A program made the position numbers and the translations under genes. From the NCBI GenBank assembly GCA_019090315.1, contig JAHRWD010000071.1, positions 1-55,246 of the forward strand: a stretch of DNA of 55,246 nt, read 5' to 3'. Position 1 is the first letter of the stretch. The number at the start of each line of letters is the position of its first letter. Origin of the DNA: Pseudomonadales bacterium (GTDB lineage: Bacteria > Pseudomonadota > Gammaproteobacteria > Pseudomonadales > JAHRWD01). The notes beneath the pieces were generated by a model that did no database searches, was not told where the DNA came from, and saw nothing but the letters and a program-made list of their open reading frames with translations. Of this stretch, positions 10,593-20,837 are shown piece by piece.

Positions 10593-11642
10593 GTGAGTGT
10601 CAGGGTATACACACTAAAGGAATTGGCTGAGCATATTGATGCCAAAGTTGTTGGTGACAACGAGAAAAAAATCTACCGACTAGCAACTCTTCAGGATGCA
10701 GCGGAGGGAGAGCTCAGCTTTCTTTCAAACTCAAAATATCTCCAGTTTCTGGAAAGTACCACGGCTTCAGCGGTTATCGTGGATTCTGTTTCGGCGGAAT
10801 CCTGCTCGGTCAACGCGCTGGTGGTTGAAGATCCATATTTTGCCTACGCAAAAATTTCACGACTTTTTGACCAGGGTGCAGCAAGAAAAATAGGCGTACA
10901 CCGATCAGCGGTGATATCAAGTGATTGCAATCTGGGTAGTAATGTTTCGATAGCTGCAAATGTGGTCATTGAATCCGGAGTCAATATTGGCAACGATGTG
11001 AGCATCGGAGCTGGAAGCTATATTGGTGCTGATTGCTCAATTGGAGATGGCACAACACTGAAGGCCAATGTATCGCTATATCACGCTGTGACCATCGGTC
11101 TCAGAGGTATCATTCACAGCGGAGCTGTCATCGGGTCGGATGGTTTTGGCTTTGCCAATCACCAGGGGCGCTGGGAAAAGGTGCATCAGCTGGGCGGTGT
11201 AACCATCGGTGATGATGTGGATGTAGGTGCAAGTACCTGTATTGATAGAGGCGCGATAAGCGATACCATTATTGGCAATGGCGTGAAGCTGGACAATCAG
11301 ATTCAAATTGCCCATAACGTGGTGATAGGAGAACATACCGCGATAGCCGGTAACGCAGGTGTAGCGGGCAGTGCCGAGATTGGTAGCTACTGCACGATTG
11401 GCGGCGCATCAGCTATTGCGGGCCATATAAAAATTGCCGATCACGTACACGTATCGGGTATGGCAATGGTGACCCACTCTCTGAATAAGCCGGGGGTATA
11501 TTCATCCGGTACCGGACTGACGGATAACCTGACCTGGCGAAAAAATACCGCCCGGTTCAAAAAACTTGATGAATACACAAGGCGCTTGTTCAAGCTAGAG
11601 AAAAAATTTGAACAAACTTTTGGCGAAAAAAATAAAGATTAA
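10593..11642 (+). CDS. lpxD: UDP-3-O-acylglucosamine N-acyltransferase
   Basis: Third step of lipid A synthesis: adds the second 3-hydroxyacyl chain, from acyl-ACP, to UDP-3-O-acylglucosamine. The N-terminal uridine-binding domain (residues 1-100) is followed by left-handed beta-helix hexapeptide repeats (for example IGNDVSIGAG, IGADCSIGDG). The catalytic His is in QIAHNVVIGEHTAIAG. A C-terminal helix (ARFKKLDEYTRRL) follows. GTG start with aaggag upstream. Length 349 is typical. Confidence 0.97.
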   Translation: MSVRVYTLKELAEHIDAKVVGDNEKKIYRLATLQDAAEGELSFLSNSKYLQFLESTTASAVIVDSVSAESCSVNALVVEDPYFAYAKISRLFDQGAARKIGVHRSAVISSDCNLGSNVSIAANVVIESGVNIGNDVSIGAGSYIGADCSIGDGTTLKANVSLYHAVTIGLRGIIHSGAVIGSDGFGFANHQGRWEKVHQLGGVTIGDDVDVGASTCIDRGAISDTIIGNGVKLDNQIQIAHNVVIGEHTAIAGNAGVAGSAEIGSYCTIGGASAIAGHIKIADHVHVSGMAMVTHSLNKPGVYSSGTGLTDNLTWRKNTARFKKLDEYTRRLFKLEKKFEQTFGEKNKD

Positions 11643-11735
11643 CCGTTATTGATAGGTCGGGATTTAGTCATTGCTGCAATGCTATTTTCTTGAGATACAA
11701 AGTTGACGTGCAACAGGGAATTATAAAGGTATTGA

Positions 11736-12167
11736 ATGTTAGATATTAATGAAATTCGTGAGTACTTGCCCCATCGCTACCCATTTTTGCTGGTTGATCG
11801 AGTGGTTGAGCTGACCCCCGGCGAGTCGATTGTAGCGTTTAAAAATATGAGCATTAACGAAGTGCTATTTCAGGGACATTTCCCAAACCAGCCTGTTTTT
11901 CCTGGAGTGCTTATTATTGAAGCCATGGCACAGGCTGCCGGTATTCTTGGCTTTAAGACAATGGATAAAAAACCTGCGGACGGTTCTATCTATTACTTCG
12001 TCGGGGTTGATAAAGTTCGATTCCGGCGTCCGGTAGTGCCAGGTGATCGACTTGATTTGAAAGCAGCCGTTATCTCCGAACGCAGAGGTATATGGAAGTT
12101 CGAATGCAGTGCAGAAGTAGATGGCGAGCCGGTCTGTGATGCAACCATACTCTGTGCTGATCGTTAG
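11736..12167 (+). CDS. fabZ: 3-hydroxyacyl-ACP dehydratase FabZ
   Basis: Hot-dog-fold dehydratase of fatty acid elongation. It competes with the Lpx enzymes for 3-hydroxyacyl-ACP, which explains its place in this cluster. Family motifs are [13 protein letters not shown], the catalytic His in [12 protein letters not shown] and the catalytic Glu in [10 protein letters not shown]. Length 143 is normal. It lies between lpxD and lpxA, 8 bases before lpxA. Confidence 0.98.
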   Translation: MLDINEIREYLPHRYPFLLVDRVVELTPGESIVAFKNMSINEVLFQGHFPNQPVFPGVLIIEAMAQAAGILGFKTMDKKPADGSIYYFVGVDKVRFRRPVVPGDRLDLKAAVISERRGIWKFECSAEVDGEPVCDATILCADR

Positions 12168-12175
12168 TACCCGCA

Positions 12176-12952
12176 ATGAGTTTAATTGATCCACGCGCGA
12201 TTATTGATCCTTCGGCCAAACTGGCTGATGGTGTGAGCGTTGGTCCCTGGAGCATTATCGGGCCTGATGTCGAGGTGGGTGAAAATACAGAGATCAGTTC
12301 CCACGTGGTGATTCGCAAATCTACTCGCATTGGCTGTGATAACAAAATATTTCAGTTTGCTTCGGTCGGTGAAGATTGTCAGGACAAAAAATACAAGGGC
12401 GAAGAGACATTTCTTGAGATAGGCGATCGTAACATTATACGCGAAGGCTGCACCCTGAACAGGGGTACGACTCAGGATACGGGCATTACCAAAGTAGGCA
12501 GCGACAACCTGCTGATGGCCTATGTGCATATACCCCATGACTGTATCGTGGGCGATCACTGTATTTTGGCTAACAATGCGGCGCTTGCTGGCCATGTACA
12601 GGTTGGCGACTGGGCCATTCTTGGCGGTTATACGCTGGTACATCAGTTTTGCAAAATTGGCGCCCACTCCTTTTGTGGTACTGGTAGTGTGGTGTTAAAG
12701 GATGTGCCGGCCTATGTGACGGTTAATGGAAACAGTGCGGTACCACGCGGTACCAATAGTGAAGGATTAAAGCGTCGAGGTTTTTCAACCGATGCAATCG
12801 CGGCGATTAAGCGAGCCTACCGTATTACCTATCGCAATGGTTTGACGCTAGAGCAGGCGTTAGAAGAGCTGGAAATTCTTGCGGATTCCCATTCCGAGGT
12901 GAATCTTTTTATCGACTCGCTACGCGCCTCCACCCGCGGAATTGTTCGCTAA
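12176..12952 (+). CDS. lpxA: acyl-ACP--UDP-N-acetylglucosamine O-acyltransferase
   Basis: First step of lipid A synthesis. The beta-helix of hexapeptide repeats starts at residue 1 (IDPRAIIDPSAKLADG). The catalytic His is in ALAGHVQVGDWAILGG. The C-terminal helical domain includes EGLKRRGFSTDAI and ends STRGIVR, both LpxA hallmarks. Length is 258 residues. It starts 8 bases after fabZ, so it is probably translated from the same message. Confidence 0.98.
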   Translation: MSLIDPRAIIDPSAKLADGVSVGPWSIIGPDVEVGENTEISSHVVIRKSTRIGCDNKIFQFASVGEDCQDKKYKGEETFLEIGDRNIIREGCTLNRGTTQDTGITKVGSDNLLMAYVHIPHDCIVGDHCILANNAALAGHVQVGDWAILGGYTLVHQFCKIGAHSFCGTGSVVLKDVPAYVTVNGNSAVPRGTNSEGLKRRGFSTDAIAAIKRAYRITYRNGLTLEQALEELEILADSHSEVNLFIDSLRASTRGIVR

Positions 12953-12966
12953 TTCCGTATTAGTGG

Positions 12967-14127
12967 GTGAGCAAGGTCCCTATGCCCAAACCCCTTAAAA
13001 TAGCCATCATCGCCGGAGAAGCCTCCGGTGATATTCTCGGTGGTAGCCTGGTGGAAGAGATTCTCAAACGACACCCCGATGCCGTGTTTGAAGGAATTGC
13101 TGGACCATTGATGCTGGCGCAGGGTGTTAACAGCCTCGCTCCGATGGAGCGGCTTTCGGTGATGGGTCTGGTTGAGGTGCTTGGCCGACTCAGGGAGTTA
13201 CTCAAACTCAGAAAGAAGCTGGTTCAACACTGGGTGAAAAATCCGCCGGATGTATTTATCGGTATTGATGCGCCGGAGTTCAATCTTGGACTTGAGCGTT
13301 CCCTCCACAAAGCAGATATAAAAACCGTTCACTATGTGAGTCCTTCGGTTTGGGCCTGGCGTAAGGGGCGGGTCAAAAAAATGCGAGGCACACTTGATCT
13401 GATGCTTACGCTGTTTCCATTCGAGGAAAAGTTTTTTCAGGAGCAGATGGTTCCCGTTCAATTTGTTGGTCATCCACTGGCTGATCAAATCCCGCTGGAA
13501 ACTGACCGCGGTCAGGCAAGGCAAGAGCTTGGCATTTCAGAAAATGCTGAAGTGATCGCGTTGTTACCCGGCAGCCGGGCAGGTGAAATCGATAAGCTAG
13601 GCCCTCTGTTTCTTGAGGCAGCGCACTGGTGTGTGAGCAAAAGCCCCAATCTTGAATTTATTGTTCCCTGTGTGAATGCTGAACGTAAGCAACAGATTGA
13701 ACAGATACTTGCAGCGTTGCCATATTCTTTGCCGATTAAGTTTTTCGAAGGTTCTTCACGGGAAGCGATGACCGCGTCAAATGCAATCTTGATGGCATCC
13801 GGCACCGCAGCCCTGGAGGGGATGCTGCTGAAGAGACCGATGGTCGTGGCCTATCAGCTTTCAGCAATCAGCTTTTTTATCCTTTCCAGAATGGTAAAGG
13901 TTGATTATGTATCGCTGCCCAACCTGTTAGCTGAAACAGAAGTAGTACCTGAATATTTGCAAAAGGACGCAACTGTAGAAAATATAGGCAGCGCCATACT
14001 CGAGCAGCTCAAGGGTGGTGAGAAACAGACCCAGGCATTGCAGTCGTTTGACGAGCAGCATCGTAGATTAAGAAAAGGCGCTAGTTCCAGCGCAGCTGAG
14101 GCCATTCTAGAGCTACTGGATCACTGA
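12967..14127 (+). CDS. lpxB: lipid-A-disaccharide synthase
   Basis: Glycosyltransferase (GT19) that joins UDP-2,3-diacylglucosamine and lipid X to form the disaccharide of lipid A. Motifs are IAGEASGDILGG at the N terminus, IDAPEFNLGLE, VSPSVWAWRKGRV, LLPGSRAGEI and ASGTAALEGML. The frame opens with GTG at 12967; ATG 12982 (MPKPLKIAIIAGE) is an equally plausible start. In many relatives rnhB and dnaE follow; here sbcB does. Confidence 0.96.
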   Translation: MSKVPMPKPLKIAIIAGEASGDILGGSLVEEILKRHPDAVFEGIAGPLMLAQGVNSLAPMERLSVMGLVEVLGRLRELLKLRKKLVQHWVKNPPDVFIGIDAPEFNLGLERSLHKADIKTVHYVSPSVWAWRKGRVKKMRGTLDLMLTLFPFEEKFFQEQMVPVQFVGHPLADQIPLETDRGQARQELGISENAEVIALLPGSRAGEIDKLGPLFLEAAHWCVSKSPNLEFIVPCVNAERKQQIEQILAALPYSLPIKFFEGSSREAMTASNAILMASGTAALEGMLLKRPMVVAYQLSAISFFILSRMVKVDYVSLPNLLAETEVVPEYLQKDATVENIGSAILEQLKGGEKQTQALQSFDEQHRRLRKGASSSAAEAILELLDH

Positions 14128-14166
14128 TCAGCTACTGGATCTACATCAACAGAAAGGATAATCGGT

Positions 14167-15612
14167 TTGAATACACTGTATTGGCATGATTATGAGACTT
14201 TCGGTATTAGCCCGAAGTTTGATCGACCCTGTCAGTTTGCAGGTGTACGTACCGATGAGAACCTTGAGATCATCGACGAGCCGCTGGTACTGTATTGCCA
14301 GCCCGCAGTTGATTGCCTGCCCTCACCAGAATCTGTTTTAATTACCGGTATCACCCCCCAGAAGTGTATGCAAAAAGGCATTACAGAGCAGCAATTTGCG
14401 GCTCAAATCCATGCCCAGTTTGTCAAGTCAGGCACCTGCGGCGTTGGCTACAACAGTATTCGTTTCGACGATGAATTTACCCGGTACATGCTATATAGAA
14501 ACCTTTATGACCCTTATGAACGGGAGTGGAAAAACGGAAATTCCCGCTGGGACATTATCGATATGTTACGCCTCGCCAGGGCACTGCGCCCGGAAGGCAT
14601 CAATTGGCCCAATTATGAGGATGGGACGCCGAGTTTTCGGCTGGAGGATCTGACACGGGCCAATGGCCTTAGCCATGACAATGCGCACGATGCATTGTCT
14701 GACGTGATTGCGACCATCAGCCTGGCAAAGTTGCTGAAAAATGCACAACCCAAGCTCTATAACTACCTATACCAACTGCGAAATAAGCGTAAAGTGGCGG
14801 CTATGCTAAGCGTCGATTACCAAACTGTTTTGGTCCACGCCTCATCGAAATATCCTGCATCAACCGGGAAAACAACCCTGATAATGCCGCTAGCGATGCA
14901 CCCGGTAAATAAAAATGGTGTTGTAGTTTATGATCTGCGTTGCGATCCCCAGCCATTAATAGACCTTCCTGTTGAGGAACTGAAATTACGTCTGTTTACT
15001 GCTCGTAAATCGTTACCAGAAGGGCAGCTTCCCATCCCGCTGAAGGTTGTTCATACCAATAAGTCTCCCGCTATTGCACCCTTATCAACGATGGACAATG
15101 ATAGCTCGGAGCGGTTATCGATTGATCGTGAACGGGCTGAACGTCATTATCGTATTTTGCAAAAAAATCCACAGCTACAGAAAAAAATCGCTGAAATATT
15201 TGCACCGGATGATATGGATATGGGCTCAGCTGATATTGACCAGCAGCTGTATAGTGGTGGTTTCTGTAACGATCATGATAAATATCAGCTACAGCAAATA
15301 CGTAAACTAGCACCCGGTGAACTAAACAATTTTCAGCCAAACTTTGATGATAAGCGTTACGATGAACTGTATTTCAGGTACCGGGCTCGAAATTTTCCTG
15401 ATAGTCTGAATGCGCATGAAGAGAGCGCCTGGCTGGGGTATTGTGAAGACAAATTGTTGGCTGACGGGTCTCATTTGAATTTTGAGTCCTATCATGCGGA
15501 AATTGACCGATTACAGGGTCAGATTGAAGAAACCCCGAAAAGTACGGCACTATTAAATGAACTGCGTAAATACGCTGATTCGGTAAGAATGAAAATTACG
15601 CCCTCGGGCTGA
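14167..15612 (+). CDS. sbcB: exodeoxyribonuclease I
   Basis: 3'-to-5' single-strand DNA exonuclease of recombination and repair. The DEDD exonuclease domain is clear: HDYETFG (acidic Asp/Glu pair, residues 7-9), GYNSIRFDDEFTR, and SHDNAHDALSDV with the final catalytic residues. The C-terminal SH3-like and helical regions are present (YFRYRARNFPDSL). Length 481 fits E. coli ExoI. The TTG start follows aaagga. It lies 39 bases after lpxB. Confidence 0.95.
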   Translation: MNTLYWHDYETFGISPKFDRPCQFAGVRTDENLEIIDEPLVLYCQPAVDCLPSPESVLITGITPQKCMQKGITEQQFAAQIHAQFVKSGTCGVGYNSIRFDDEFTRYMLYRNLYDPYEREWKNGNSRWDIIDMLRLARALRPEGINWPNYEDGTPSFRLEDLTRANGLSHDNAHDALSDVIATISLAKLLKNAQPKLYNYLYQLRNKRKVAAMLSVDYQTVLVHASSKYPASTGKTTLIMPLAMHPVNKNGVVVYDLRCDPQPLIDLPVEELKLRLFTARKSLPEGQLPIPLKVVHTNKSPAIAPLSTMDNDSSERLSIDRERAERHYRILQKNPQLQKKIAEIFAPDDMDMGSADIDQQLYSGGFCNDHDKYQLQQIRKLAPGELNNFQPNFDDKRYDELYFRYRARNFPDSLNAHEESAWLGYCEDKLLADGSHLNFESYHAEIDRLQGQIEETPKSTALLNELRKYADSVRMKITPSG

Positions 15613-15693
15613 GTGATCCGATGGACAATAGAACTGGCTTGAATATAATTGCCTACGCGAGCAAGTCATAATGACAATAACAGGGACTAGAGC

Positions 15694-16611
15694 ATGATTA
15701 GAATTCTGGTAATCGGGGATCAATCTCCGGAGAGCGATGAAGTAAAGCTGCTGTCAGAGCTACTTAATCAGAAAGGGTATAGCGCACTTATTACTGATGA
15801 GGTTGATGGTCACTCTACTCGTGTCGGTGGTGAGTTTCCTGATGTTATCGTATCGATTGCCAATAATGAATCCAACTTGCAGGTACTTGGAAATAATACC
15901 TATTTATCAATAACCCCGGTTATTGTTATTGTCGATGACCTGAGCGCAGCTGAGTCATTGTTGGAGCTGGGTGCTTACGATGTGGTCCAGAGGCCGATTA
16001 ACCCATCACTGTTTTCAAAACAACTCGATAATTGTGCGAAATCGCAAGAACTTGAGGGGCAGTTTGAAAGTGCGAAAGTAAAGATTCGCGAAATGGCGAT
16101 GTACGACTCGTTAACCGAGTTGCTCAATCGGCGTTATTTTTTGAGCCAGGCACTGCGGGAGCTTGCCAGAACCCTACGTTTCGGTCACGCCTATTCTATG
16201 ATCATTATAGAGCCCGATAACTTCAAGCAGTTAAATGATGAAAAAGGCTCAGACGCCGGTGACGAAGTACTCAAAAGTCTTGCATTGATCTGTGTTGATA
16301 TGGCACGACAAATTGATCTTGTGGGCAGGCTCAGTGGAAGCGAATTCGTGATTTGTTGTGCTGAAACTGCTTCTGAAGGCGCGCGTGTTGTAGCGGATAG
16401 AGTACTTGAAAAAGTCGAAAGATCGGTAGTGTCTACTATTGAAGGTGCAGTACAGTACAGCGTTAGTATCGGAGTTTCAGAACTTGGGCCGCTTGAAATG
16501 GACATATCGCCACTGCTGAAGCGGGCCGATAATGCGTTGGTCGAAGCAAAAAACCAGGGTGGGCGGCAAGTTCGTGTCGAGCTTCCCGAACAGGATATCG
16601 ATGAAAGCTAA
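15694..16611 (+). CDS. pseudo-receiver plus degenerate GGDEF protein, probable c-di-GMP binder
   Basis: 305 residues with two domains. Residues 1-110 look like a response-regulator receiver, but the phospho-Asp position holds Ser54 (VIVSIAN) and the usual Lys of the KP motif is Arg100 (VQRPI). Residues 135-295 are a GGDEF domain: MAMYDSLTELLNRR is intact, but the active site reads SGSEF (214-218) and the first metal Asp is Glu. The allosteric I-site RxxD is intact (RQID, 205-208), five residues before the active site as in genuine cyclases. The family logic predicts a catalytically dead c-di-GMP receptor; this is inferred, not shown. It is followed by CDGSH on the same strand. Confidence 0.85.
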   Translation: MIRILVIGDQSPESDEVKLLSELLNQKGYSALITDEVDGHSTRVGGEFPDVIVSIANNESNLQVLGNNTYLSITPVIVIVDDLSAAESLLELGAYDVVQRPINPSLFSKQLDNCAKSQELEGQFESAKVKIREMAMYDSLTELLNRRYFLSQALRELARTLRFGHAYSMIIIEPDNFKQLNDEKGSDAGDEVLKSLALICVDMARQIDLVGRLSGSEFVICCAETASEGARVVADRVLEKVERSVVSTIEGAVQYSVSIGVSELGPLEMDISPLLKRADNALVEAKNQGGRQVRVELPEQDIDES

Positions 16612-16694
16612 AGGCTAGTTATTGGATAACAGGATTAGAAAAAATTCGCCTAACGACAATAAAAACCCAACAATAATAAAAAAGGGAATAAAAC

Positions 16695-16934
16695 ATGAGT
16701 CAAGGTCATATCACGCAGAAGGAGCCTTACGTCGTCGACGTAATCGCTGGAAAAACCTATTATTGGTGCGCTTGTGGGTTAAGTAAAAAACAACCTTTCT
16801 GCGATGGTACCCATAAGGATACCGAATTCACCCCGTTAACCTTTACACCGGAAAAAGACAAAACAGTCTACCTCTGTGGCTGTCGCAGGTCAGCTAAGGC
16901 ACCATTTTGTGATGGTACCCATAAGGATTTGTAG
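16695..16934 (+). CDS. double CDGSH-type iron-sulfur protein
   Basis: 79-residue protein with two CDGSH/mitoNEET motifs, each a three-Cys one-His ligand set for a [2Fe-2S] cluster. The first is CACGLSKKQPFCDGTH (residues about 25-40), the second CGCRRSAKAPFCDGTH (about 61-76). Bacterial tandem-CDGSH proteins are thought to act in redox or iron-sulfur handling; the exact role is unknown. The stop is only 10 bases from the convergent DUF2069 gene. Confidence 0.9.
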   Translation: MSQGHITQKEPYVVDVIAGKTYYWCACGLSKKQPFCDGTHKDTEFTPLTFTPEKDKTVYLCGCRRSAKAPFCDGTHKDL

Positions 16935-16944
16935 TGGTGCTGAG

Positions 16945-18283
<1,339 letters not shown>

Positions 18284-18590
18284 ATAGCTGTACCCCTGTA
18301 CAGGTATTGATAAGCTGGGTAGTAAGGCGAATACTGAGTCACTACATCTTGATTAGAGAGCGTTTCAGCGCAAAACCTATCAGAGTGGCATGAAACAAAA
18401 GGCTGGTCTGACCACCTGAATCTGTATTGAATCGGCGCTGCTAAAATAGCATAAAACACCGATCAGAACATCAGTCCGTTTCCTGTTCGTTGTGGAATAT
18501 ATGGGGTGCATTTTTGTTAGGTTGATCGCTCCGGATACATATGTTCAACTAACCAAATCATCAGTATATTTTCTGTAAATTGAGGTTTTT
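18284..18590. other. divergent intergenic region, arsC operon / Nudix gene
   Basis: About 307 bases without a gene, carrying the start regions of two divergent units. A perfect 10-base palindrome, cctgtacagg, lies at 18295-18304, twelve bases upstream of the arsC-like ATG, where an operator could sit. A candidate promoter for the Nudix gene is listed separately. I see no RNA gene or terminator here. Confidence 0.5.
18514..18541 (+). promoter_or_regulatory. candidate promoter of the Nudix gene
   Basis: TTGTTA (18514-18519) and TACATA (18536-18541), 16 bases apart, lie about 50 bases upstream of the Nudix start codon. The match to the sigma-70 consensus is moderate and the surroundings are AT-rich, so this is a tentative assignment. 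Confidence 0.3.
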
Positions 18591-19145
18591 ATGGTTGAAG
18601 CAATCCCATCAGCCACAGTAGCGCCACTACGTGATGGCCCAGATGGCTTGGAGGTATTGCTACTAAAGCGCAATGCGGCTCTGGAATTTGTCGGAGGTGC
18701 CTGGGTATTTCCCGGTGGTCGGATAGATCCGGAAGATTATGTGACCAATAGCGCAACAGAACTCGATGCCGCACACCGAGCTGCGGTTCGGGAGTGTCGT
18801 GAAGAAGCGGATCTGGAAATCGATATTTCCGAACTCGTTTGTATCTCCCACTGGACCACCCCGGAAGAGGCTCCAAAACGGTTTGCGACATGGTTTTTCC
18901 TGGCGCCCGCCAACTGTGGTCGACAAGTAGTTGTAGATGGAGGAGAGATTCACCACTATCAATGGGTTCGCCCATCGGTTGCTATTGAACAGTATCGAGC
19001 GGGTGAGGCACTTATCATTATGCCCACCTATCAAACCCTCGAGTTGCTGCTGGAGTTTCCGACGGTAGCCGTGGCGATGGATACATGCAGGGGGAACGAC
19101 CCTGTTATCGTACCGGCGACCGCTACCAGTATGGGGCTACCGTGA
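18591..19145 (+). CDS. Nudix hydrolase
   Basis: 184-residue Nudix-fold pyrophosphohydrolase. The Nudix box is recognisable as FPGGRIDPED (residues 40-49), then RECREEADLEI (67-77) with the metal-binding REXXEE residues, but with an insertion between the halves. That arrangement is seen in NUDT19/RNUDT-like proteins rather than MutT. The substrate cannot be told from sequence; CoA- or acyl-CoA-type substrates are a possibility for this subgroup. Confidence 0.82.
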   Translation: MVEAIPSATVAPLRDGPDGLEVLLLKRNAALEFVGGAWVFPGGRIDPEDYVTNSATELDAAHRAAVRECREEADLEIDISELVCISHWTTPEEAPKRFATWFFLAPANCGRQVVVDGGEIHHYQWVRPSVAIEQYRAGEALIIMPTYQTLELLLEFPTVAVAMDTCRGNDPVIVPATATSMGLP

Positions 19146-19211
19146 TGCCCTGCTATCGAACATTAACTAACTGAATCGCTCCCTATATTATTGGTTTTTC
19201 TAACGTAATCT

Positions 19212-20537
19212 ATGTTTAAACAAAAAATACTTCGATACCGTTGGGTTGTTCTAACTTGTGTAATATTGGCGATCATATTGGTATTTGCCAGTATCAGAAA
19301 ACCACCAAATCTCGCGGAACGCCATCTTCCTGCACAACCTCTTCCTGCTATCCACTACAGCGAATCCCTGAGCTACAGTGACTACTTACGCCAGGTAAGA
19401 GGGTTAATAGCTAGCCGAAACCCACGAGCTTCGGAAGTGATAGAAATGGCTGACGGTATTACGGTTCTCGATGCAATTTCGCCAAAGCAATGGCCTATGA
19501 AAGCTGGTTGCGATCAGCCTGCATTAGGTATTTTGTTGATTCATGGCTTATCCGATGGCCCATATGCTATCAGTGATTTAGGTGATCATTTTAGCCAGAG
19601 TTGTGTATTGGTTCGCTCGGTATTGCTGCCGGGTCACAGTACCGTAGCGGGGGATTTGGCACATGTCAGTTATCAGGACTGGATTGATGCCAGTAGCTGG
19701 GCCATGGAGAGTTTTTCAGGGGAGGTTGATAAGCTGGTAGTGGTAGGATTCTCAACTGGCGCTACATTAGCAATTGATTACGCCATTCGTAAACAGAATC
19801 GTGAGGCGAATCGGGTACCTCTGATAAAAACCGGTGACAGTCGAAGTTTTAATGGCGACTCAAGCCAGGTGGTTGGTCTGGTTTTACTTTCTCCGGCCAT
19901 TGCGATTAAAACATCCGCTGCATTTATAACGCGCTGGGTCGATAAATTGGGAGTAGCTCTTTATGAACCCTTGCGTTGGGCGGCTATCAGGGACGACCTT
20001 GATTACGCAAAATATGAATCGTTTCATATGAATGCCGCGGCACAAATTTATATGCTTACAAAAAGACTGGGATCGACACTGGATATGAAACATCCCGTTC
20101 CCGTGCCCGTGTTCGTGGTGGCATCGGAACAGGACACGACCATTGATACCTCAGAAACGATTCAATTTTTCCATAATAGAACCGATCAACAGAGTGAAAT
20201 GTTGCTCTATGCAAGTCAGGATCTGCAAACCGGTGATAGCCGGATTGAAGTGCGCAACAGCGCAAACGTGGAGGATAAAATTCTAAGCCAAAGCCATATC
20301 TCGATCCCGAATAGTCCAGCGAATCCCCACTACGGAAAGAATGGCGATTATTTTAATTGCGTACATTATTCCGATGATCCCCAACTATCCCGCTGTCTGG
20401 ATCGAAATAACTCAGACGTGCTTTATGGAGAAATTACGGATAAAAATACCGCGCAGGGTATTGTGCGGCGTATTAGCTGGAATCCCGATTACGAATATAT
20501 GATGAATCGTATCGATCAGTTTATTAACACTCTTTAA
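19212..20537 (+). CDS. membrane-anchored alpha/beta hydrolase
   Basis: 441 residues. One N-terminal membrane anchor (residues about 10-27, VVLTCVILAIILVFAS) is followed by a lipase/esterase-type domain facing the periplasm. The oxyanion region is LLIHGLSDGPYAI (108-120), and the nucleophile elbow is GFSTG with Ser181. A conserved late Asp/His pair is likely in VASEQDTTID and the SHISIPNS segment. The substrate is unknown. It lies 66 bases after the Nudix gene and 22 before the DUF4404 gene, so it may share their transcript. Confidence 0.82.
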   Translation: MFKQKILRYRWVVLTCVILAIILVFASIRKPPNLAERHLPAQPLPAIHYSESLSYSDYLRQVRGLIASRNPRASEVIEMADGITVLDAISPKQWPMKAGCDQPALGILLIHGLSDGPYAISDLGDHFSQSCVLVRSVLLPGHSTVAGDLAHVSYQDWIDASSWAMESFSGEVDKLVVVGFSTGATLAIDYAIRKQNREANRVPLIKTGDSRSFNGDSSQVVGLVLLSPAIAIKTSAAFITRWVDKLGVALYEPLRWAAIRDDLDYAKYESFHMNAAAQIYMLTKRLGSTLDMKHPVPVPVFVVASEQDTTIDTSETIQFFHNRTDQQSEMLLYASQDLQTGDSRIEVRNSANVEDKILSQSHISIPNSPANPHYGKNGDYFNCVHYSDDPQLSRCLDRNNSDVLYGEITDKNTAQGIVRRISWNPDYEYMMNRIDQFINTL

Positions 20538-20559
20538 ATGAACAGCAGAGGAACAATTA

Positions 20560-20808
20560 ATGTCTGAACAAAAATTACAATCATTGGTTTCGCAACTGAA
20601 TTCCGAGAGCAAAAAACTGGAGGGCATCGATCAGGGTGCTGAACAGAAACTTGAAACATTGATCAGGGATATGGAACAGGACCTACAGAGCCCTGACCAG
20701 GTAGCGACAGGTATTCAAAACGTAATTGCTGAATTTGAAGTTACCCATCCACGGATAACAGCCATTCTTGAGGAGATGACGGTACTGCTGGGAAATATGG
20801 GGATCTGA
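20560..20808 (+). CDS. DUF4404 family small protein
   Basis: 82-residue, acidic, helical protein without Cys and with no signal peptide. The pattern (SEQKLQSLVSQLNSE at the start, EFEVTHPRITAILEEM near the end) resembles DUF4404 proteins, whose function is unknown. It lies 22 bases after the hydrolase and 29 before the ion channel. aggaaca precedes the ATG. Confidence 0.7.
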   Translation: MSEQKLQSLVSQLNSESKKLEGIDQGAEQKLETLIRDMEQDLQSPDQVATGIQNVIAEFEVTHPRITAILEEMTVLLGNMGI

Positions 20809-20837
20809 TCTGTGACGGTTAGCATCAGTAGTCGACT

